9,134 nt of DNA from Roseibacillus sp. (lineage in GTDB: Bacteria; Verrucomicrobiota; Verrucomicrobiia; Verrucomicrobiales; Akkermansiaceae): assembly GCA_002729275.1 (NCBI GenBank), contig PBTP01000025.1, positions 14,457 through 23,590 of the forward strand. The letters run 5' to 3'. The notes beneath the pieces were generated by a model. The model ran no database searches. It worked only from the letters and a program-made list of their open reading frames with translations, and was not told the origin of the DNA. Position numbers and translations under genes: made by a program. Below are positions 1 through 5,592 of this stretch, piece by piece. The stretch's first letter is position 1. Every line of letters begins with the position of its first letter.

Positions 1-1658
1 ACCTCTCCGTCACTTGCATATCCGGAAGGCCCAAGACCTCCAGTCGAATTGATTCTGACCCGGGCAACCGTATGCCCTGTAGAAGCCGAGGAGGGCACCG
101 TGAAACTGTAGCTGTTGATTCCAACATTCGCCGCCGCATTCAGCACAATCTGCTCGCCGGCACCCCACACCCCATCCCCATTAAAATCGAGGAACGCGTT
201 GATATATCCAGGAGCTGATGCGACTACGGACACTACGGATGCTACCCCCTGCTGGAGCGTCGTGAAGGCAACGCCATCTTCATCGGCCATCCCATTATTA
301 TCGTCACCGAGCGCCATGGGGTCAGGCTGCCCGTCGCCTTCCGTGTCACACATCGCTCCGAGGTATATCCCGTTGGCAATGACATGCACTGCTCCTCCGT
401 CAGCAGCGAGAGTTGGATATGGCGCTGGAGCATCTCCCCAGTCCAGCTCTCCATTCGGCTGGCCCGGCTCAATGCCGATCTGGTAGTCCTCTACCTCTCC
501 ATCAGAGGCCCCCCCATCTGTCCCCAATCCACCACCTGAACTAATTCGGAAGCGAGCATAGGTTCCTCCAGTGAAGGCTCCTCCGGGCACCAGGAAGTTC
601 ATATTGTTCACCCCGGCCACTACCGGATAACCAACAAACACCTGTTCTCCGGTATCGTTCCAGTCCCCGTCCGCGTTGAAGTCCACCCAGGCGTCAATCC
701 GGCCCGGCATACTCGCCACAGCCTGAAGAGAGGTATTGCCACCCGTTAAGATAGCAGAGGTAAAGGTGATGCCATCCTCGTCATCGACAGCAGAATCCAA
801 GTCATCGCGAAGGGCGCTGCTGCCCGGGATTCCATCGGGTTCCGAATCTACCGAAGTGCCGAGCATAAGATCGTTAGTCAGGAGGTGGAATGCGCCGCTG
901 TTAGCTGCGGTCACCGGGTAGGTGGCGGGGGCATCACCCCAGTCCGTTTCCGGATCCGGATTGGGACCTGCCTCGATTTCAATCAGGTAATCTTCCACCT
1001 CTCCATCCTGAGCTGTTCCCACGGGAGCGAGCATCCCCTGTGAACTGAGGCGGAAACGGGCAAAGGTCACCCCGCCTGGAGCCGAAGGAGGAACGGTAAT
1101 ACTGAGGGTATTCAGGTTTGCAGCCAACGGCTCACCGGTGAAAACCTGCTCACCCGGATCCATCCAGCTTCCATTTCCATTAAAATCAACCCAGGCATCG
1201 AGCCGACCCGGCCCCGAGGCCCAAACCTCAATTTCAGCCAGGCCACCGGGTTGCAATGGACTGAGAAACGAGACTCCATCCTCATCATCAAATGGGCCAA
1301 AAGCATCATCCCCTGTGGCAAAGAGCGTTGGCTGACCGTCCTTCTCCGTGTCAATCCGTGAACCAAGGGTCAGAAGAAATCCGTCTGCAGATGGCGCCAC
1401 AAAATGACGCGCGCCATCGTTGGCATGGAGGGTAGGATAACTAGGGTCTGGTGCATCTCCATAATCAAACTGCTGAGCGATCGGCGGAATATCTGGAATA
1501 TCTGGAATCCCGGGAATCTCTGGGCGCTCTACATTAATTCCAGCGTCCAGCAGTTCTGTGACACGATCGAGATTCAGTTCAGGAGTCTGGCCACCTGCGA
1601 TTGGAATAGTTCCGAGCATGGCTACCAGTGAGAGGTTGAGTAAGGCGTTTGATTTCAT
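1..1658 (-). CDS. Secreted GEVED-repeat surface protein (3' end outside window)
   Basis: The reading frame is open from an ATG at 1658 to the left edge, giving 552 complete codons with no stop, so the C-terminus is missing. Residues 1 to about 23 form a signal peptide (MKSNALLNLSLVAMLGTIPI, then AGG). A short linker follows, with a Pro-Ile repeat (PEIPGIPDIPDIPPI, residues 46-60). Three tandem GEVED-type repeats then begin at residues 65, 239 and 406, each opening D(Y/W)GDAP and the first two closing DGEVEDY. Each repeat holds a DDEDG or ADEDG block and an acidic DFNG(N/D)G..W...GEQ loop that resembles a calcium-binding DxNxDG loop. GEVED repeats are known from large secreted or surface proteins of Verrucomicrobiota, Planctomycetota and Bacteroidota, and have no established catalytic role. 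An adhesive or structural role is inferred. There is no strong Shine-Dalgarno; AGAAGAAG lies 11 nt upstream of the ATG. The gene follows the sialidase-fold gene on the same strand after about 200 bp. Confidence 0.9.
   Translation of the reverse strand, partial: MKSNALLNLSLVAMLGTIPIAGGQTPELNLDRVTELLDAGINVERPEIPGIPDIPDIPPIAQQFDYGDAPDPSYPTLHANDGARHFVAPSADGFLLTLGSRIDTEKDGQPTLFATGDDAFGPFDDEDGVSFLSPLQPGGLAEIEVWASGPGRLDAWVDFNGNGSWMDPGEQVFTGEPLAANLNTLSITVPPSAPGGVTFARFRLSSQGMLAPVGTAQDGEVEDYLIEIEAGPNPDPETDWGDAPATYPVTAANSGAFHLLTNDLMLGTSVDSEPDGIPGSSALRDDLDSAVDDEDGITFTSAILTGGNTSLQAVASMPGRIDAWVDFNADGDWNDTGEQVFVGYPVVAGVNNMNFLVPGGAFTGGTYARFRISSGGGLGTDGGASDGEVEDYQIGIEPGQPNGELDWGDAPAPYPTLAADGGAVHVIANGIYLGAMCDTEGDGQPDPMALGDDNNGMADEDGVAFTTLQQGVASVVSVVASAPGYINAFLDFNGDGVWGAGEQIVLNAAANVGINSYSFTVPSSASTGHTVARVRINSTGGLGPSGYASDGE
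3..1466 (-). repeat. Three tandem GEVED repeats within the surface protein
   Basis: These are protein-level repeats. Repeat 1 is encoded by about 1466-972 (residues 65-229), repeat 2 by 944-468 (residues 239-397), and repeat 3 from 443 to the edge (residue 406 onward, cut in its closing GEV). The spacing between D(Y/W)GDAP motifs is 174 and 167 residues. Shared landmarks in order are D(Y/W)GDAP, YP(T/V), LG, D.E.DG.P, DDEDG or ADEDG, a DFN.(N/D)G loop with GEQ, an (F/V)AR(F/V)R block, then DGEVEDY. The linkers between repeats are short and rich in Pro and acidic residues. The repeats have diverged at the DNA level, so they are old duplications and not recent slippage. Confidence 0.88.
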
Positions 1659-1858
1659 GGCTGTAATGTCTTCTTCTGACACTCCAACCGCAGTTCCTTC
1701 GCCCGATTTTCAAGAATCGCTCAATTCACGATCCACTATTTGCACCATCTCAAACCCCTTAAATTCTCGACCTTCCCTGGTGCGGGCGAGAAAATGACCT
1801 CATCGTATAGCATCGTGCTAAACTTCTTCCTGACAGAAGCAGTCGCTGGCAACCGCCC
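1659..1858. other. Intergenic gap between sialidase-fold and GEVED genes
   Basis: This 200-bp stretch separates two genes on the minus strand. I found no convincing open reading frame, no hairpin followed by a T-run, and no clear -35/-10 pair. The only visible pattern is a short direct repeat, ACGATG-CTAT-ACGATG, read on the minus strand around 1803-1818. The length is enough for a separate promoter for the GEVED gene, but co-transcription with the upstream gene cannot be excluded. Confidence 0.4.
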
Positions 1859-3016
1859 TTACTGCGAGCTCCCTTCCAGAAGCCACGCGATATTGAAGCG
1901 CGCCATCCAGTCTTTGTTGGAAAGCAGATAGACGAAGCCCTCACTGGGCGTGCCTTTCCGGCCCACTGCCAACCAGGTGTAATTACCTGGCCCCTCCTTC
2001 AGGAGACGACTAACGGGCCAAGTCTCTCCTCCGTCGAGGCTCGCTCGGATCGTAATGTCGTCTCGCTTATCCCGACGTCCCGGAGCACTGAACAGAAGAA
2101 CCTCCCGCCCATTGTAGTGAAGCATGGCGAGGGCTCCCTTGCATCCATAGACATCAGGAGGTCCGTCAAACAGCTCATCATCCTCACGAGCCTCTACCCA
2201 GCTTTCTCCCCCGTCGAGACTCCCTCCCACAAGTTTATTTCCCGGCCGCACATGGGTTCGAGCATTGTAATAGATTCGACCATCCTGCAATTCAAGAAGG
2301 CCCGGCTCGGAGCTTCCCAAAAGTGGGAAAGGGTCACTCGGGGTCCAAGTCCTTCCTCCATCGTCACTGTAAAGGGCATTGCTGTATCGTTTGGCAAAGT
2401 ATTTACGGCCCTGACCCTTGTTCAGGTAGACGCGGCTTCCATCTTCATTGACAGCCCCTACAAAAACCTGAGAGGGCATCAGAAGGCGCCCTTTTTTCTT
2501 CCCATGGCGAAGGGTAATCCCGGGATCACAGCAATAGGTAGTTGCCAGCCATCCATTACGGTCAGGCTTTATGACCGTCTTCTCGGACCGCCATGTCTTT
2601 CCGTGATCCATGCTCCGGTAGAGGGTGTGACTCGGAGCCAATCCCATCGCAAAAACCATGATCTCGCCCGTCGTCTCATCCACTACCACACCTCCCAGCT
2701 CGCTCCAGCCTACATGCTCCCCCTTGTAACGCCCGTCATCTGACATGTCGGCTCCGATCGCTACTCTCTTTCCTACCACGATCGGGTCGCTCCAACTACG
2801 GCCTCCATCCTCACTACGCTTCACCTCTACCTGTTCCCTCTCCCGCTCCTCCTTGAACACCAGCACCGTCCCATCCATCGCCACTGCCAAGTGCCCCATC
2901 ACCGGCACCTTTTCCTCCCAGATCTCATGAAAAGGTTTCTCCTCCTCGGCCTGCATGGGAATTCCCAGTAGCCCTGCCACAAAAAGAGCGAAAACAAGCT
3001 GCCCGCTGAGATTCAT
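1859..3016 (-). CDS. Secreted sialidase-fold (BNR/Asp-box) beta-propeller protein
   Basis: This is a 385-residue protein when started at the ATG at 3016. The open frame continues to an ATG at 3076, but starting at 3016 puts a clean signal peptide at the N-terminus (MNLSGQLVFALFVAGLLGIP, then MQA before EEE), so I chose it. Five Asp boxes of the S-x-D-x-G-x-(S/T)-W type lie at residues 68-75, 135-142, 217-224, 266-273 and 326-333, as expected for a six-bladed sialidase/BNR propeller. Family-like elements are SSEPGLLEL (235-243, candidate Glu of the Tyr/Glu pair), NAR (251-253, candidate triad Arg), TIR (322-324, candidate triad Arg) and NYT (345-347, candidate nucleophile Tyr). The first-blade 'RIP' arginine is not seen: the aligned stretch is VPVMGHLAV (37-45). 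True sialidases release terminal sialic acid; here a secreted glycan-binding or glycan-cleaving role is inferred and the substrate is unknown. It is divergent from the DUF1501 gene. Confidence 0.85.
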   Translation of the reverse strand: MNLSGQLVFALFVAGLLGIPMQAEEEKPFHEIWEEKVPVMGHLAVAMDGTVLVFKEEREREQVEVKRSEDGGRSWSDPIVVGKRVAIGADMSDDGRYKGEHVGWSELGGVVVDETTGEIMVFAMGLAPSHTLYRSMDHGKTWRSEKTVIKPDRNGWLATTYCCDPGITLRHGKKKGRLLMPSQVFVGAVNEDGSRVYLNKGQGRKYFAKRYSNALYSDDGGRTWTPSDPFPLLGSSEPGLLELQDGRIYYNARTHVRPGNKLVGGSLDGGESWVEAREDDELFDGPPDVYGCKGALAMLHYNGREVLLFSAPGRRDKRDDITIRASLDGGETWPVSRLLKEGPGNYTWLAVGRKGTPSEGFVYLLSNKDWMARFNIAWLLEGSSQ

Positions 3017-3225
3017 TTCCCAACCGTGGCGAGATTCCAGGAAACTGACGAGAGGAAAGAAGGCCTCCGGTCGCATCGTCGGACTACATAGCCCACACCC
3101 GAAAGCGGATTTCCCGCTTATCTGAGGGCCCGGAGTATGCGATACTTAAGAGTCGAAGATGGTTTCATGCCTCTTCTGATCCCAAGAGCCGACAAAAATG
3201 CAAGCACTCAGAAGAACCAGCACCG
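3017..3225. promoter_or_regulatory. Divergent intergenic region with a small inverted repeat
   Basis: Genes run away from both sides of this 209-bp segment, so promoters for the sialidase-fold gene (minus) and the DUF1501 gene (plus) should lie here. I cannot point to a convincing -35/-10 pair on either strand. A perfect 6-bp inverted repeat, AAGCGG-ATTTC-CCGCTT, occupies 3103-3119. It could be an operator or only a small hairpin. If the longer 3076 start of the sialidase-fold gene were real, the inverted repeat would lie 27 bp upstream of it. A short open frame at 3198-3233 overlaps the DUF1501 start codon. Confidence 0.4.
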
Positions 3226-4608
3226 ATGAGTAAGCGCCGGTTCAAAAAGCCAACCTACCTCACTCGCAGGGACCTTCTTCGCGCTGGAGCCTTAGGCATG
3301 GGCCTGCCGAGCTATCTTTCGCTATCAAAGACTGCCAATGCCATCGGACCCCATGAGGCTAGCGGATTTGGTAAGGCTAAGAGCTGTATCGTCGTCTTTG
3401 CCTGGGGTGGCCTGAGCCATATTGACAGCTTTGATCTCAAGCCAGATGCGGGCAGCAATATCAAGAGTGCCTTCGGATCTATTCCTACAACCATCCCGGG
3501 CTACCATGTCTGCGAGCACCTGCCCCTGCTCTCCAAACAGGTTCATCGCATGACCCTGATCCGGAGCATGCACCATGATGCTCCATCGCATCGCTCCGCA
3601 GCCTACTGGAACCTCACCGGTCATGCCCCTGCCAAACCAGACAAGAACTGGCCACGGACCCGCAAGGATTGGCCCAGTATCGGATCAATGGTCGCCCATG
3701 CCCGACACGATCCCGAGAGTAAACTCCCGGGAAACGTCGCCCTTCCTTATCCCATCTATGATGGCGGATGGGCCAACGGCCAGCATGCAGGATTCCTAGG
3801 GATGAAGTACGACCCGGTTATTATGAAGCCCGACGAAGGAAAACCTTACGACGGAAAATCTCCGGCCTCCGGGCATCTCTCCTTTGACTTCATCGAAGGC
3901 GTGAATGAGCAACGTCTCGCAGATCGCAGGAACCTCCTGACTCAGCTTTCCGGTAGCGCTCAGCCCACCGAACCGCTCGAACACTATCAGCAGCGGGTCT
4001 TCGACATGCTTCTGGACGGAGAAACGAGACGCGCCTTCAAAGTCGATGATGAGCCTGAGCGCCAGCATCGTCGCTATGGGTCCCACGTTCTGGGACAAAG
4101 CCTTCTCACTGCCCGGCGACTCACCGGGGCCGGGGTGCCTCTGGTGACGGTATATGCCGCAGCGGGGGACTTGAATGGCAGTGCGGGAGCTCACTTCGAC
4201 ACTCATGCGGATGGATACAACCGCCTTAAAAAGCAGATGCTTCCACCATTGGATCAGGGTCTCTCGGCTCTTCTCGACGATCTACACGAGAGTGGCCGCA
4301 TTGATGACACCCTTGTTGTCCTGCTCACCGAATTTGGCCGCACCCCCAAGGTCAACGGTGCAGGCGGGCGAGATCATTATCCCAAGGTCTACACTGTGGG
4401 GCTGGCTGGCGCTGGGGTCAGCGAAGGACTGCTTTACGGAACCTCCGATAAAAGTGGCGCCTTCCCTGACAGTGCAGCCGCAACCCCCGCTGACCTCCAC
4501 GCCAGTATCTTCCATGCTCTGGGAATTCCCCCTGAGCAACGAATCCATGATCTTGAAGACCGCCCCCTTCCCATTTGCGACGGGTCGGTTCTGCCCGTTT
4601 TTTCCTGA
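3226..4608 (+). CDS. DUF1501 family protein with Tat signal
   Basis: This 460-residue protein matches DUF1501 across its length. The N-terminus carries a twin-arginine signal, TRRDLLRAGALGMG (residues 13-26), followed by an Ala-rich cleavage region near TANA (36-39), so it is probably exported folded to the periplasm. Family landmarks are the VVFAWGGLSHIDSFDLKP block (56-73), the MHHDAPSHRSAAYWNLTGH block (115-133), FDTHADGYNRL (324-334), LLTEFGRTP (366-374) and GRDHYP (381-386). The His/Asp-rich blocks fit the alkaline-phosphatase/sulfatase-like fold assigned to this family, and suggest metal ligands, but no activity is established. In planctomycetes and verrucomicrobia DUF1501 genes usually sit beside a DUF1549/DUF1553 cytochrome-type partner. 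None is adjacent here: the upstream gene is a divergent sialidase-fold protein and the downstream gene an esterase 76 bp away on the same strand. A weak AGAAG lies 11 nt before the ATG. Confidence 0.93.
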   Translation: MSKRRFKKPTYLTRRDLLRAGALGMGLPSYLSLSKTANAIGPHEASGFGKAKSCIVVFAWGGLSHIDSFDLKPDAGSNIKSAFGSIPTTIPGYHVCEHLPLLSKQVHRMTLIRSMHHDAPSHRSAAYWNLTGHAPAKPDKNWPRTRKDWPSIGSMVAHARHDPESKLPGNVALPYPIYDGGWANGQHAGFLGMKYDPVIMKPDEGKPYDGKSPASGHLSFDFIEGVNEQRLADRRNLLTQLSGSAQPTEPLEHYQQRVFDMLLDGETRRAFKVDDEPERQHRRYGSHVLGQSLLTARRLTGAGVPLVTVYAAAGDLNGSAGAHFDTHADGYNRLKKQMLPPLDQGLSALLDDLHESGRIDDTLVVLLTEFGRTPKVNGAGGRDHYPKVYTVGLAGAGVSEGLLYGTSDKSGAFPDSAAATPADLHASIFHALGIPPEQRIHDLEDRPLPICDGSVLPVFS

Positions 4609-4684
4609 CTAGCTCTTCTACCGCTTCGGACTCAGCGCAGCTGGGACTTGACGGAGTCAGCTCGGACTCGAATCCTGCCAACCC
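4609..4684 (+). other. Short structured spacer between DUF1501 and esterase genes
   Basis: The 76-nt spacer has no open frame of note and no terminator-like T-run, which leaves room for the two flanking plus-strand genes to be co-transcribed. It can fold. GAGTC-AGCTCG-GACTC forms a perfect 5-bp stem at 4654-4669. CTCAGC-GCA-GCTGGG forms a stem with one G-T pair at 4631-4645. The same GAGTC (4654-4658) could pair instead with an earlier GACTC (4629-4633), so alternative structures are possible. No function is known. Confidence 0.35.
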
Positions 4685-5488
4685 ATGAAAACAATGTGTC
4701 CTGTGGCCCTAACTCTGGCCGGCCTCTTCTTATCCTCCCTGGGATCCTTCGCGGCTCAACCTGCGGCTGGAAAAATGATCAAGGTCGCTCCCGATAAGGG
4801 TGACCGTATCCCCTACTGGCTCTACCTCCCCCAGGGTGGAGCCAAAAAGGACAAGAAGCTTCCCGTTATCGTCTTCCTCCACGGGATGGGGCAGAGAGGC
4901 AATAATCTCGACCAGGTTCTGGCTCACGGACCTCCAAAACTGATCGCAAAGGGAAAGCAATTTCCTTTTATCATGATCGCCCCGCAGTGCCCGAATGACA
5001 GCAGCAAGGGCAGGCGTAATGCCAAGTCTTTCTGGTGGCACCCCAAAGGGCCTATAGACAAGGTGAAGAATATTATCGATTTTGAGACCAGGAGGCTGGG
5101 AACTATCGACCCCACCCGGATTTATATTACGGGCCTGAGCATGGGTGGATTTGGAACCTACCAGATTGTGAGCCGTTACCCGGACTACTTTGCCGCCGCC
5201 GCTCCAATATGTGGACACGGGAACCGGATCGAGGACAAGGAGGCTCTACAGAAAGCCTTCGCTAAAATTCCGGTATGGGCCTTCCATGGAGACAGAGACA
5301 ACGTAGTCCGTCTTGCAGACCAGCAGAAGACGGTCAACCTCCTTAAGGAAGGTGGTGCCGACGTCAAATTCACCATCTATCCTGGTGTCGGGCATGACTC
5401 GTGGACCCGGACATACAGCGACCCCACGCTTTACGAGTGGCTCCTCGCGCAGAAGAAGGGGCAGGCGCAGCAGAAGACTGAGCAATAA
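4685..5488 (+). CDS. Secreted alpha/beta-hydrolase (predicted peptidase / esterase type)
   Basis: This 267-residue alpha/beta-hydrolase has a signal peptide (MKTMCPVALTLAGLFLSSLG, then SFAA, cleavage near residue 24). Mature features follow the 'predicted peptidase' (COG4099-like) / phospholipase-carboxylesterase pattern: YWLYLP (44-49), the oxyanion-region FLHGMGQRG (64-72), IAPQCP (98-103), then the nucleophile elbow GLSMGG with Ser152 (150-155), FHGDRD with candidate Asp205 (200-205), and GVGHDSW with candidate His237 (234-240). All three catalytic residues are in the expected order and spacing. Members act as secreted carboxylesterases, for example removing acyl or phenolic groups from polysaccharides; the substrate here is not determined. 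The length is normal for a single-domain member. The gene follows DUF1501 by 76 nt on the same strand and may share its transcript. No clear Shine-Dalgarno precedes the ATG. The C-terminus ends in a Lys/Gln-rich tail. Confidence 0.92.
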   Translation: MKTMCPVALTLAGLFLSSLGSFAAQPAAGKMIKVAPDKGDRIPYWLYLPQGGAKKDKKLPVIVFLHGMGQRGNNLDQVLAHGPPKLIAKGKQFPFIMIAPQCPNDSSKGRRNAKSFWWHPKGPIDKVKNIIDFETRRLGTIDPTRIYITGLSMGGFGTYQIVSRYPDYFAAAAPICGHGNRIEDKEALQKAFAKIPVWAFHGDRDNVVRLADQQKTVNLLKEGGADVKFTIYPGVGHDSWTRTYSDPTLYEWLLAQKKGQAQQKTEQ

Positions 5489-5508
5489 GAGCCCCTGCCG
5501 GGCAGCTC
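5489..5508 (+). terminator. GC-rich hairpin directly after esterase stop (weak terminator candidate)
   Basis: Immediately after the esterase TAA, GAGC pairs with GCTC and, inside it, CCC pairs with GGG around a TGCC loop, with a two-base bulge. No uninterrupted T-run follows; only a mixed TTTCTTCT appears about 17 nt later. It could stop or stabilise the plus-strand transcript, but as an intrinsic terminator it is poor. Confidence 0.3.
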
Positions 5509-5523
5509 GTCCAAAGCGGGTCA

Positions 5524-5548
5524 GTTTCTTCTCCCTCCGCTAAGAAAC
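5524..5548. repeat. 7-bp inverted repeat in the convergent gap
   Basis: GTTTCTT (5524-5530) is matched perfectly by AAGAAAC (5542-5548) around an 11-base loop. It sits midway between the convergent esterase and large secreted-protein genes, where a bidirectional transcription stop would be expected. The stem is A/T-rich and neither side has a good T-run, so its role is uncertain. Confidence 0.35.
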
Positions 5549-5559
5549 CTGGGTCACGT

Positions 5560-5578
5560 AGAAAAAGAAGGGCTTCCT
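5560..5578 (-). terminator. Weak intrinsic terminator candidate for the large secreted-protein gene
   Basis: Read on the minus strand, 14 nt after the stop codon, the sequence is AGGAA-GCCC-TTCTT continuing into TTTC. The stem is only five pairs, including one G-T pair, but it runs straight into a T-rich tract (TTCTTTTTCT). Position and T-tract favour a terminator; the short stem argues against an efficient one. Confidence 0.33.
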
Positions 5579-5592
5579 CATCCTTTGCGCTT

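Noticed and set aside
1479..1523. Near-repeat DNA (GGAATATCT units) that could be a small tandem repeat or regulatory array
   Set aside because: It is in frame inside the GEVED gene and simply encodes the Pro-Ile linker (IPGIPDIPDIPPI).
2117..2743. 208-codon plus-strand open frame opposite the sialidase-fold gene
   Set aside because: It is entirely antisense to a gene with five Asp boxes and has no signal, domain or ribosome-binding site of its own.
3017..3076. Longer N-terminus for the sialidase-fold protein from the ATG at 3076
   Set aside because: It would add 20 residues ahead of a complete signal peptide with no better ribosome-binding site, which would bury the signal.
3796..4206. 136-codon minus-strand frame opposite the DUF1501 gene, and a similar 162-codon frame at 4730-5218 opposite the esterase
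   Set aside because: Both are mirror frames of well-supported genes and show no recognisable protein features.
4661..4681. tRNA-like T-arm string (GGACTCGAATCC) before the esterase start
   Set aside because: No acceptor stem, anticodon arm or D-arm of the right spacing can be built around it, and the surrounding 76-nt spacer is close to the minimum length for a tRNA.
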